DNA of 64,000 bases. Source: Hippophae tibetana (lineage: Eukaryota; Streptophyta; Magnoliopsida; Rosales; Elaeagnaceae). The stretch lies in assembly GCA_037013495.1 (NCBI GenBank), contig CM072810.1:59010843-59074842 (forward strand), written 5' to 3'. The translations under genes were made by a program, and so were the position numbers. The notes under the pieces were generated by a model. It was not told the origin of the DNA, ran no database searches, and saw only the letters and a program-made list of their open reading frames with translations. The first letter of the stretch is position 1; each line of letters begins with the position of its first letter. This document shows, in pieces, positions 1 through 9,940 of this stretch.

Positions 1-2866
1 CCTTTTAATTCTTCCTTGTCTAGGGCCAATAAGTGTTTTGAATTAGTTCATTCAGATGTATGTGGACCAACTAATGAATCTTTTGATGGTTATAAGTATT
101 TTGTGATTTTTTTTTATTATTTCTCTCGAGTCATATGGTTATATCTTTTAAAGTCTAAGAATGAAGTTATGGAAGTATTTAAGGACTTTCATAACCTTGT
201 TAAAAATCACTTCTCCTCTAAAATTCAAACCTTAAGGTCTAACAATGGCACCGAATACATGTCTCATATCACGAAACAATATTTGAGCATTCATGGCATT
301 ATGCATCAAACAAGTTGTATTGGCACACCTCAAAAAATGGTGTAGTTGAACGCAAAAACCGAGACTTACTTGAAAAAACTAGAACATTAATGCTACAAAT
401 GAATGTACCAAGGAGATTCTGGTCCCAAGGGGATATGGCAGCTACTTACATCATCAATAGATTACCCAACCGAGTCTTGGATTTCAAGTCTCCCCTAGAT
501 GTCATGAAAGGAAGGAAAATTAACCTCTTGCACCTTAGAGTCTTTGGCTGCATCTGTTTTGTACATATTCAATCTCATCATTGAGATAAATTGGATCCTA
601 GAGCTATTAAATGTATTTTCTTGGTTATTCATCTACACAAAAGGGATATAAGTCTTATGATCCCCAACTTAGGAGATTAATTGTGTCTAAAGATGTTCGA
701 TTTTATGAAACTAATCCTTTTTTCAGCAAGTCAAGGGGATGGCATCTTGGATGTGTTTCCATTACCAAGAATCGAACTTGAGGCTCCACAACAACAAGAT
801 CCCAGCCATGTAAACATTGATGCATCTCTCACTGAAAGTAACAATGAAAGGTCTCGTCTTAATGGTACACTGCATGAAGATCGTGATAATCAAAATGATT
901 CTCACAATATGGTACAAGATGTGAACGAGTGTGAGATAATTCCTCCTGATCCACGACGTAATCCAATGCGTGTTAGGCAACCTTCCAAAAGACTTCAAGA
1001 CTTTGTCACCTACAAACCCACACATCCCATCTCAAATTATGTGTCATATAAGAGAGTGACACCAGCCCATGCCACATTCTCAACACTATATCGAGTTACA
1101 GTGAGCCTCAAAACTTTCATGAGGCCAACAACCAAGAGGTGTGAAAGGAAGCCATGCAAGAAGAACTTAAAGCCCTAGATCAACACAACACATAGAGCAT
1201 CACCAAACTTTCAAAAGGCAAGAAATTTGTGGGTTGCAAATGGATCAATTGAGAGGTATAAAGCAAGATTGGTGGCTCAGGGATTCACTCAAACATTCAA
1301 GGTAGATTACAAAGAAACATTTTCACCTGTTGCAAAAATGAACACAGTAAGAGTGCTACTGTCTGTGGCTGTAAACAAGGGGTGGTTCATGTGCCAAATG
1401 GATGGGAAGAATACATTCTTGCATGGTGATCTCAAAGAAGAAGTCTATATGAAATTTCCACCCAGGAATCCTCAAAGCAATGAACTGGATTTAGTGTGCA
1501 AATTGCACAAATCCATATATGGTTTGAAACAGTCCCCACGAGCTTGGTATGCCAAGCTAAGCTCTGTTCTCACTAGTGTTGGTTTCAAAAGCAACAATGT
1601 GATTCCTTACTATTTGTTCGCACAAAAGCTATGTGAAAATTGGTTGTATTGATTTATATAGATGATCTGATAATTACAGGTGATAATGTTGACGCGATTT
1701 TCAACCTCAAACAGTCCCTCAGACAAAGGTTTACAATTAAAGACCTTGGGATATTAAAGTACTTTCTTGGTATAGAAATGGCAACCTCGCACAAGGGGCT
1801 TTTCTTAACCAAAGGAAATATGTCATAGATTTGCTCAAGGAAGCTAACATGAGCGATGTTAAACCAGCCATTACCTCTCTTGACAGCAAGCTCAAACCTA
1901 GCTTGAAGGGCACGCCACTCACGGATATAAGTTATTACCAGTGACTGGTTGGTAAGTTGATCTAACTAACAATCATCAGACCTGACATCACATATTCTGT
2001 AAGTATTGTGAGCCAATTCATGCACTCCCCAACACTTGAGCATTTGACCCTTGTTAAAAGGATCTTACGCTAGTTAAAAGGATTAGTGGGTCGTGGTATC
2101 ATCATGAAGAAGAATAACAACACACAAATAATGAGGTATTGTGATGCTGATTGGGTAGGGAATGCAATCGATCGCAAGTCCACCACTGGCTATTGTACAT
2201 TTATCGGTGGAAACTTGGTCACATGGAAAAGTAAGAAGCAAACTTCCATCGCCAGATCAAGTTCCGAAGCTGAGTATCATGCAATGGCTTCAACTGTATG
2301 TGAGTTGATATGGCTTAAAGGTCTTTTGTGTGATTTAGGTGTTTCTAAAACTCTTCCTATGTCTTTATTTTGTGACAATCAGGCAGCCATGCATATAGTA
2401 TCAAACCCAGTGTTTCACGAGAGGATGAAACATATTGAAGTTGATTGTCATTACGTTCGTGAACAAGTTCAATCATAAGTGATTCAGACACATTATACAA
2501 GAAGTTTTAACCAACTGGCTAACATCTTCATCAAGTCATTGGTTTCTCATCAATTTCAACGACTTTGTCCAAACTTGGATCCATAAACCTTCTGAATCCA
2601 GCTTGGGGGAGTATTGGATATTAGTTATTAATTCAAGAAATAAAACAAGGAACTTAATTTAAAGAATAAAACAATGAACTTAATTCAAGAAGTAAAACAA
2701 TAAATACTTAATTCAAAGAATAAATCAAGAAATGCTTAATTTAAAGAATAATTAAAGGAGTAAAATTTTCTTATAAATAGATATACAATTATAATGAAAA
2801 CATGAAGAAAATAATATAAATTATAGAACTTTTTTGTATAAAATTATTTCTTTTTTTTCAACAATA
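1..2866 (+). mobile_element. Ty1/copia retrotransposon fossil, 3' portion (copia-1)
   Basis: Remnant of a Ty1/copia polyprotein read left to right. The integrase catalytic region comes first (about 16-590, with ELVHSDVCGP and GVVERKNR), then reverse transcriptase (about 1200-1830, with KARLVAQGFTQ, SPRAWY and LIYIDDLIITGD) and RNase H (about 2086-2480, with CDADWVGNAIDRKSTTGY and ARSSSEAEYHAMA). A purine-rich tract at 2601-2611 leads into the 3' LTR. The order integrase, RT, RNase H is diagnostic for copia. The 5' LTR, gag and protease lie off the window. It is broken, with roughly eight or more breaks, so it is an old, inactive copy. The neighbouring host extensin gene begins about 2 kb downstream on the other strand. 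Confidence 0.93.
2612..2866 (+). repeat. 3' LTR of copia-1
   Basis: Follows the purine tract GCTTGGGGGAG directly. It opens with TATTGG and closes with CAACAATA, so the ends form the short inverted repeat TATTG/CAATA, a degenerate TG...CA pair. About 255 bp, within the normal size for a copia LTR. The matching 5' LTR is outside the window, so the target duplication cannot be tested. Confidence 0.6.
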
Positions 2867-4359
2867 TAATACTTAAAATAATCCCTTGAATCCAAGTGTG
2901 GAGGTACAACATTGTGATCTAAATTGTAACTATTCATCATGTTAAAAGAGTAATAAATTTTAAAAAAATAAAAACTACAATTTTATTGTTTTAGAATATA
3001 TATAAAGGTTTGAAAAAAGTGATATTATTTTCTAAAACGTTAAAATTAAGATATAAAAATAATTAAATATATTTTATGTTAATAAATAATTAAAATACCT
3101 TTAATAATATTGATTATTTTTGTTAGTTTTTTAATATCACGTTAAATCATTAATTGTTTTTTATTATTATTATTTAAGACACCAAATACAACTACCGATA
3201 TACCTACGACTCTCTCCGGACATTGTAAAGGATTTCTTCATATCCCAAAAAAAAAAAAAAAAAATTGTTTGTTCAAAGAAAATATTACTATTTGTCTTAG
3301 TTTCTTTTAAAAAAGGTGATATGAGTAATAAGTTAAAACATTTTTCTTCTCCAACTTTTCATAGTATATATTATGCCTGACGTAAAAAAGTTGTTGTACA
3401 CACCACTTGCATGAAATGAGTAATAAAGTCGCGTGTTAATCTAGCAATGTGATGTTATTGATTACTTTTAATCATATACATTATTATTTTTATTTTTTAT
3501 TAAATATTTATTTTTAAAAAAATATATATTAATTTTAAATTTTATTAAATTAAAATAACATTTGATGACGTATTTTAAAAATAATAAATTAATTCTTTTT
3601 CTGTATCTTACCAACTAGAATCTTGAAGTTTTAATCATGCAAATCTTCTCATGTCATTATAAATTCACTCATGTTTTTGTTGCTTGATTATCGGAGATGA
3701 AAATTTATATTTAAAAAAAACATAATAATATTAATAAGTTTAAGATAAAACATTAGTTAATTTAGAAAAATATATAGCACCCTCCACTTGGACAGGCATA
3801 CATATATTATATGTAGTAGTATTATCAAATTAGGGACCATGCCGACATTATCCTGTCTTATTTTTTCCCAAGGAGACATAAAGATGTTTTATTCATTATT
3901 TTATAAATTGAATAATATATTGCATGAATACATGCAGACATATATAGCATACAAAATTAATTTTGATATTACTGTGCGAAAAAAGGCAGTCAATTATTGA
4001 CTTGTTATGTCACTGGCAGAAACCAAGAACCAAAAAGACAGACAAATCTTACGATAATATACGCAACGTAGAGAACTTTCATTTATACAAAAGCGATATT
4101 TTTATATACTCATATGATTTAAATAAATAAATAATTAATTAATTAATTATAATATTATTAATATTTAAAATTTATATCTTTTTTATGACAGTGGTCAAAA
4201 TATGATTAACCCATGTAATTATATATCCATAAAAATTTATGAATTTGCCCCTTGTTATCTATTAAATTTATGAACTTGGTTACTTGCCCCATCCTTTTGA
4301 CATCACACTGCATATTCAAGTAGATTTATAAATGTTAATTAGTTGTTTTTTAGTATAGC
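2867..4359. other. AT-rich spacer without recognisable genes
   Basis: No coding sequence with family resemblance, no LTR ends and no tandem array was seen. A run of 18 A residues lies at about 3247-3264. The open frame at 3788-4000 has no recognisable motif and is probably chance. Confidence 0.6.
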
Positions 4360-4433
4360 TAATAAATACTTAATATTTCGGCATTTATATATATATATAT
4401 ATTAATAAATGCCGAAATATTAAGTATTTATTA
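4360..4433. repeat. Perfect 29-bp inverted repeat (hairpin) with AT spacer
   Basis: The left arm at 4360-4388 and the right arm at 4405-4433 are perfect reverse complements over 29 bases, each containing TTTCGGCATTTAT or its complement. The 16-base spacer is almost pure AT. It lies about 400 bp beyond the inferred 3' end of the extensin gene. It could be a very short MITE, or a cruciform or RNA hairpin. No target duplication was identified. Confidence 0.9.
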
Positions 4434-4747
4434 AATAAATAAATAAAGAACTTGAGCTGAGATTTGCCCAAATAATATGTAAATAAAGCAGCCAAAAATA
4501 ATAAAAAATATAAAGTTCTTGATTATAATTTATTTATATAAATAAGATGGTACACCTCAAGCATTGGCTAAAAGGTTGAGACTACAACATAACATACTAC
4601 ATAATTATGTTTTAATTTAAACAAACTCAAATACACAAAAGGAAGTGCATTACAACTGTCAAATACATGGAAAAAGATAAACAGGGAAGCTATCTGTTTT
4701 TTTGGGTCTTGCTTGTTTTTTTTTTCAGAAAAAGCATTTAACACACT

Positions 4748-4822
4748 TTTATTGTCAAACGCGGCAATTCGCTTTCCCTTTGTGTATCCTACTTCAAATA
4801 CTAAACTTTCAACATCTTTATT
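4748..4822 (-). terminator. Candidate poly(A) signals of the extensin gene
   Basis: Two AATAAA hexamers on the minus strand (4817-4822 and 4748-4753) lie in the exon downstream of the inferred 3'-UTR intron. The position fits 3' end formation for the extensin transcript. No transcript evidence is available here. Confidence 0.5.
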
Positions 4823-4847
4823 CAGATTTGATATTTGATCTTCTTCC

Positions 4848-4998
4848 CTGAAAACAAAATGAGTTTAATGTCAATGTTATTAAAGCGTAATAATTTTGTT
4901 ATCAAGAGTATTCTACTTAATAACACGTAATAAAAAAATGTAGATAATTTTTTAAACTTGTCAAAAATTAAGGTCTTAATTGTCCATCACTAGCTTAC
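4848..4998 (-). other. Predicted 151-bp intron in the 3' UTR of the extensin gene
   Basis: About 37 bases after the stop codon the minus strand reads TTG/GTAAGCTAG, a strong plant 5' splice site. 151 bases further on it reads TTTTGTTTTCAG/GGAAGAAG, a strong pyrimidine-rich 3' splice site. The interval is AT-rich, as plant introns are. Introns in the 3' UTR are a known feature of some plant extensin genes, such as tobacco extensin. Splicing is inferred, not shown. Confidence 0.7.
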
Positions 4999-5035
4999 CA
5001 AGGTTGAAAAGGGTTTGAGGCTACGCCATTGAAGC

Positions 5036-6568
5036 CTAGTAGTGGTGAGGAGGAGGGGGTGAAGCATATATGTAAGAGTGCTTAGGAGGAGGTGGTGAGA
5101 TGACTGGAACATGTGGTGGGTAGTGTGGCTTCTTTGGTGGTGGATGAACTGGAACATGTGGTGGGTAGTGTGGCTTCTTTGGTGGTGGATGAACTGGAAC
5201 ATGTGGCGGGTAGTGTGGCTTCTTTGGTGGTGGATGAACTGGAACATGTGGCGGGTAGTGTGGCTTCTTTGGTGGTGGATGTACTGGAACATGTGGTGGA
5301 TGTACTGGAACTGGAGGTGGTGGAGAGTGAACAACCGGTGGGTAGTAAGGCTTCTTAGGTGGTTGAACTGGGACGTGTGGTGGGTAGTATGGCTTCTTCT
5401 TGGGTGGTTGAACTGGGACGTGTGGTGGGTAGTAAGGCTTCTTCTTGGGTGGTTGAACTGGGACGTGTGGTGGGTAGTAAGGCTTCTTCTTGGGTGGTTG
5501 AACTGGGACGTGTGGTGGGTAGGTAGGGGTCTTGGGTGGAGTTGGAGATGGAGTTGGGTAGGTAGGGGTCTTGGGTGGAGTTGGAGATGGAGTTGGGTAG
5601 GTAGGGGTCTTGGGTGGAGTTGGAGATGGAGTTGGGTAGGTAGGGGTCTTGGGTGGAGTTGGAGATGGAGTTGGGTAGGTAGGGGTCTTGGGTGGAGTTG
5701 GAGATGGAGTTGGGTAGGTAGGGGTCTTGGGTGGAGTTGGAGATGGAGTTGGGTAGGTAGGGGTCTTGGGTGGAGTTGGAGATGGAGTTGGATAGGTAGG
5801 GGTCTTGGGTGGTTGAACTGGGACGTGTGGTGGGTAGGTAGGGGTCTTGGGTGGAGTTGGAGATGGAGTTGGATAGGTAGGGGTCTTGGGTGGTTGAACT
5901 GGGACGTGTGGTGGGTAGGTAGGGGTCTTGGGTGGAGTTGGAGAAGGAGTTGGATAGGTAGGGGTCTTGGGGGGAGTTGGAGATGGAGTTGGATAGGTAG
6001 GGGTCTTGGGTGGAGTTGGAGATGGAGTTGGATAGGTAGGGGTCTTCGGGGGAGTTGGGGAAGGAGTTGGATAGGTAGGGGTCTTGGGGGGATAGTGGGG
6101 AGCTTTAGGGGGAGTTGGAGATGGATAGGTAGGTGTTTTAGGGGGATAGTGGGGAGCTTTAGGGGGTGTTGGAGATGGATAGGTAGGCGTCTTGGGGGGA
6201 TAGTGGGGAGCTTTAGGGGGTGTTGGAGAAGGAGTTGGATAGGTAGGGGTCTTGGGTGGAGTTGGAGATGGAGTTGGATAGGTAGGGGTCTTGGGGGGAT
6301 AGTGGGGAGCTTTAGGGGGAGTTGGAGATGGATAGGTAGGGGTTTTGGGGGGATAGGTAGGGGTTTTAGGGGGATAGTGGGGAGCTTTAGGGGGTGTTGG
6401 AGATGGATAGTGATGAGGAGGAGGATAAATCGGTGGGTAATACTTAGGAGGAGGAGGAGAGGAGTAGATGTAATTGTCTGCTGAGGATTGAGATGGGAGT
6501 GTGAGAGAGATTAAGCCAACAAGTGTAGTGAGTATGAGAGAGGTCAGTGACCCCATTATCCTCCCCAT
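5036..6568 (-). CDS. Extensin-like repetitive proline-rich cell-wall protein
   Basis: A 510-residue secreted structural protein, expected to be hydroxylated, glycosylated and cross-linked in the cell wall. Residues 1-30 form a signal peptide with a hydrophobic core ([15 protein letters not shown]) and probable cleavage after SQSSA. An extensin-type N-terminus follows ([14 protein letters not shown]). Residues of about 55-370 are repeats of [13 protein letters not shown] and [13 protein letters not shown]. Four [15 protein letters not shown]-type units and four [15 protein letters not shown] units come next. The C-terminus has [25 protein letters not shown] is the classic extensin glycosylation motif, and Tyr-X-Tyr is the known isodityrosine cross-link site. 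Lys and His make it basic. The frame is open throughout. Met1 has A at -3 and G at +4; Met5 is an alternative start that keeps the signal peptide. Exact repeat number and name are uncertain, but the class is secure. Confidence 0.95.
   Translation of the reverse strand: MGRIMGSLTSLILTTLVGLISLTLPSQSSADNYIYSSPPPPKYYPPIYPPPHHYPSPTPPKAPHYPPKTPTYPPKTPTYPSPTPPKAPHYPPKTPTYPTPSPTPPKTPTYPTPSPTPPKAPHYPPKTPTYPSPTPPKAPHYPPKTPTYPSPTPPKAPHYPPKTPTYPTPSPTPPKTPTYPTPSPTPPKTPTYPTPSPTPPKTPTYPTPSPTPPKTPTYPPHVPVQPPKTPTYPTPSPTPPKTPTYPPHVPVQPPKTPTYPTPSPTPPKTPTYPTPSPTPPKTPTYPTPSPTPPKTPTYPTPSPTPPKTPTYPTPSPTPPKTPTYPTPSPTPPKTPTYPTPSPTPPKTPTYPPHVPVQPPKKKPYYPPHVPVQPPKKKPYYPPHVPVQPPKKKPYYPPHVPVQPPKKPYYPPVVHSPPPPVPVHPPHVPVHPPPKKPHYPPHVPVHPPPKKPHYPPHVPVHPPPKKPHYPPHVPVHPPPKKPHYPPHVPVISPPPPKHSYIYASPPPPHHY
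5515..6395 (-). repeat. 39-bp (13-codon) tandem repeat array inside the extensin gene
   Basis: The DNA behind [13 protein letters not shown] repeats with a 39-bp period. Copies near 5515-5800 are almost identical to each other. Copies towards the N-terminal end (5940-6395) vary more and mix with a KAPHYP-type unit. Period and phase keep the frame open, as expected for unequal exchange under coding constraint. Confidence 0.9.
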
Positions 6569-6625
6569 ATTGTATAAGAGACTTTGAGAGTCTTGGTTGT
6601 GCCATAATGTTGAAGCCTTCCTCCC

Positions 6626-6633
6626 TTTATATA
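6626..6633 (-). promoter_or_regulatory. TATA box of the extensin gene
   Basis: TATATAAA on the minus strand, 58 bp upstream of the first ATG. This implies a transcription start near 6595 and a short leader of about 25-30 bases. It is the only good TATA element at the right distance. Confidence 0.7.
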
Positions 6634-8984
6634 GCTTCTTGGCTTTACCTCACAAATCTTACCCAAATGGTAAAACAACTTTAAAATAATAACCCATGCA
6701 TCTATCTTGGTAAAATATTAATGTCATGTATATTACTAATCATTAATTTATTTTTGGACCTATATAGACAGCTATTAGGATCTACCCAAATGTTGGCTTA
6801 TAGGTAGTTTCTTAGATTCGGCTTGGTGTAGACTTAAGGCCCAAGGAAATACCAAAATCAATAATTTAATACAATTGGGTTAGTGTACTTCTTTTTAAAA
6901 AGAAAAAAAAATTGATGACCAGTACTTTTACCAATAGAGTATAAGCAAAAAAAAATCAAACAGAGTTTTTACTTGTTTATATGTCATCTATAGAGAGCTT
7001 TGAAAATGAGTCTTGTTTTTGTCTGACTTTCCGGTTTCCATCATTTTACTTACACACTCTATCTAGATCTCTCTAGCTATCACCTCTTGTAATTGTTAAT
7101 GAAGTCTTTGTTTTATTTGAGTTAAATTATATATTACATCCGTTATTTATTTAATAAATTAATATAAATTCTTTATTTTTTATAAAATTTTCACTAGAAT
7201 CCATTAATTTTAAGCTAAATTTTCAAAAAAATAAAATTAGTATTTTTAAAAATATCTATTCTTTAATAAAAATTATAACAAAAAATATTTATATGATTAT
7301 TATTTGTTCTAACTACACCAAAGTTCATTTCCCTACAATTAATAATAATATTAATTTTTAATATTTTATTTTTTATTTATTAGTTATGTTAAATCATACA
7401 TTATTCATTTAAAAAAACAATAAATAATTTATAAATTAACTTATGATTATTATTTTATTTCTATTCATATGAAATATATTAAATCATAAATCATTTATTT
7501 AAAAAACAATGAATAATTTATATACTTATAATTAGTATTTTATTCCTATTCATATGAATGATTTCTTTATCAATAATGAAGATGGTTTTCAATGCTTAGT
7601 TTGATGAATAATTTTAGTTTCTTCATTATTTATTCTCTTTTTATTTTATTTTTTTACTTTTTGTTCATTCGATGTCATTTTATAATGAATTTTTCTTCAT
7701 TTATAATCTAATATAGATTTTTTTCTTTCACAATGAATATTGAAAATAATTAAACTAGTTTTTCAATTAGAAAATAGATAGTAAAAAATGTTATACCATT
7801 TACTAATATGGCAAATACTCTATTAAGAAAAATGATATTATTGACAATTATTTGTTATATGTTTCAATAATCTTTCTAATTGATATTTTTTAATTTGATT
7901 TTATTTTCTCTTAAAATTTCAACAATAATATGAAGACAATTGAAAGAATGAGTAATGACTATAATTACTTTGTATGCTATGTAAATAAAATATAATAATT
8001 TATAATTACGTTATTTTATGTAAAATTTTATCAATAATATAATGAATTATTAAGATTTTTTTTACTAAAAATGAATAATTTGTGATTTTAAATAAAAACA
8101 TTATATTAGAACTTTTAATAAGATATCTTGTTGTAAGAAGATGAACTATAATGTAGTTGTGAATAAAAAAAATTATTTAATATTTACTCAATGAATAAAA
8201 ATAAATATTTTAGAAAAATACTAAATTTTACCCCTTACAAATTTAGAATAAAATTAAAAATGAACTTTATTCTACTTTTATTGTGTGTTTCTTATTTTTG
8301 CATGACTTTAATTGATTTTCTTAGTTTTGTAATAAAAAATACATAATTTGTTTTTGAAAATTTGATGGAAACCAATAAATTAAGAATTTGCTTGATAACA
8401 AGTTTGGTATCTAATTTTTATTTATATATAATTTTTATTTTAATTATATATGTTTGGTATCATTGTTTTCTCTGTTTTTATGCACTTATTATCAAAATAT
8501 GAGATAATTTAAAAATATTTAAAAAAAATTGTAATATCAATTTTTTTTTATAATTTTCTTGGAATATATCCTAGAGTAAATCAAGAAGGATAAATATTGG
8601 AACAGAATTATTAGTAATATCAAACTTATTGATTTTATTTTTATATAAATATATCAAACTTATTGATATACTAACCAAAAAGTATTTCTTAATTTTTTAG
8701 ATAATGAATAAATAATCACAAATAAGAAACATACTAAATAACTTTTAAATGATTTTTAATCTTTTTGTTTGAACATAGAAGAGTATAAATTATTTTCAAA
8801 CACATTTTGATTATTTTTATTAAAAAAATAAAAATGATTACAAACATCATGGATTTTTGAAGAATAATTATCGATTTTATGAAAATTATTGTTAAACTTT
8901 GAAAATATTTTATAAAACTTTGATAAATACAAAAAAATCAATAATTAAATAATTAAATCAATTATATAATTAAAATTTTATATT
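6634..8984. other. AT-rich spacer upstream of the extensin gene
   Basis: The first few hundred bases are the probable promoter-proximal region of the extensin gene. The rest is very AT-rich with no recognisable gene. It includes a dispersed repeat at about 7113-7560. The open frame at 8756-8941 is Asn/Lys/Phe-rich chance sequence. Confidence 0.6.
7113..7560. repeat. Dispersed AT-rich repeat, related to 15350-15645, with a 90-bp internal duplication
   Basis: The stretch aligns by eye, in the same orientation, with 15350-15645. Shared blocks include ATTAAATCATAAAT and TTATGATTATTATTTTATT. Within it, 7389-7478 and 7479-7558 are two diverged copies of a 90-bp unit beginning TTAAATCATA and ending near CTATTCATATGAA. 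Family unknown. Low sequence complexity limits certainty. Confidence 0.5.
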
Positions 8985-9940
8985 TAATGAAAGAAGAAGA
9001 ACTAGTGGTAATAATTGATTTTCAAATCAAGAAATTGAGGAGAAGAGCAATACTGCTAGTGAAAGTTCAATGGAGACATTATGATGTTAAAGATTCAACT
9101 TGGGAGTTACAATCGAAAGCTCATTCAAAATATCTATACTTGTTTAAGGAATTTTAAATTTCTAAGATGAAACTTTTTTAAGGGTGTTGGAATGTAAAAC
9201 CTCATATCTAATATAAATAATTACAGTATTAAAAAAGAAATTCTAAACAATGTTTTACAATATATGGATGCGTCGAGGAAGTTTCGTGTAAAAAATCAAA
9301 TTGAAGGAGAAAAATTAGGAAATCTCTACCACCTCAACACCACTACCTCGCCACCACTTCTACTTCACCAATGGCAAGCTTGATTCCAAACTCCACGAAA
9401 TGCTTATAAAAAAGGGGGTAAAACTACTCATTTTTACCTCTTTTCTCCCTCTTTTAAAAAACTCTCCCTAAAGTGTTTAGGTTTTCAATACATTTTGGGG
9501 CACAAAATCCAAGTGTTCAGGTCAATAATTCGAGGTAAGAGTTCTTACTCTAACATTTTAAATTCATGCAATGTTTTTATAAATGAAATGTCATGCATTC
9601 ATAAGTGTAAAACTAGATGTCATGATTTTATTAGAAATGTTATAATATTGTAAATATTGTTTAAAAATGAGAAATTTGTTATGAATATTTTATTATGCAT
9701 AGGTTGAAAAAATTTTATAAATAAAATGAGTATCAAAAGATGATATGAAATGAGCATTGAAAATGTGATATGACATTCGAGAATTTTATACATGCATCAT
9801 GAGAATGGTTTTATACCCAAGGAGTACACATGTATGTTATCTTACAAAGTATGGTACCCTTGGACTACTAATTGAAGCATACAGTTTTTGACAGACTACA
9901 AGTACCCCTTGCATGCATATGTATTCTCAAAGGTTGGATC
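8985..9940 (+). mobile_element. Ty3/gypsy chromovirus fossil: chromodomain end and LTR
   Basis: At 8985-9156 the plus strand still resembles the C-terminal chromodomain of Tekay-type integrases (IDFQIKKLRRRAI, VKVQWRHYDVKDSTWE). A purine-containing stretch follows, then an LTR-like start TGTAAAACCTCATAT at 9193. A TATA-like TATAAAAA lies at 9405-9412. The right end of the LTR was not pinned down and is put near 9940. The rest of the element is absent, so this is a heavily reduced, broken copy. Confidence 0.7.

Noticed and set aside
4990-5358. Other open frames over the extensin 3' end
   Set aside because: Alternative frames of the same repeats; the 510-codon frame has a signal peptide and extensin motifs, the others have neither.
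5111-6484. Long plus-strand open frame of 457 codons, rich in Trp and Gly, opposite the extensin gene
   Set aside because: It is the reverse-strand shadow of a tandem repeat whose period is a multiple of three; composition and lack of any family motif show it is not a gene.
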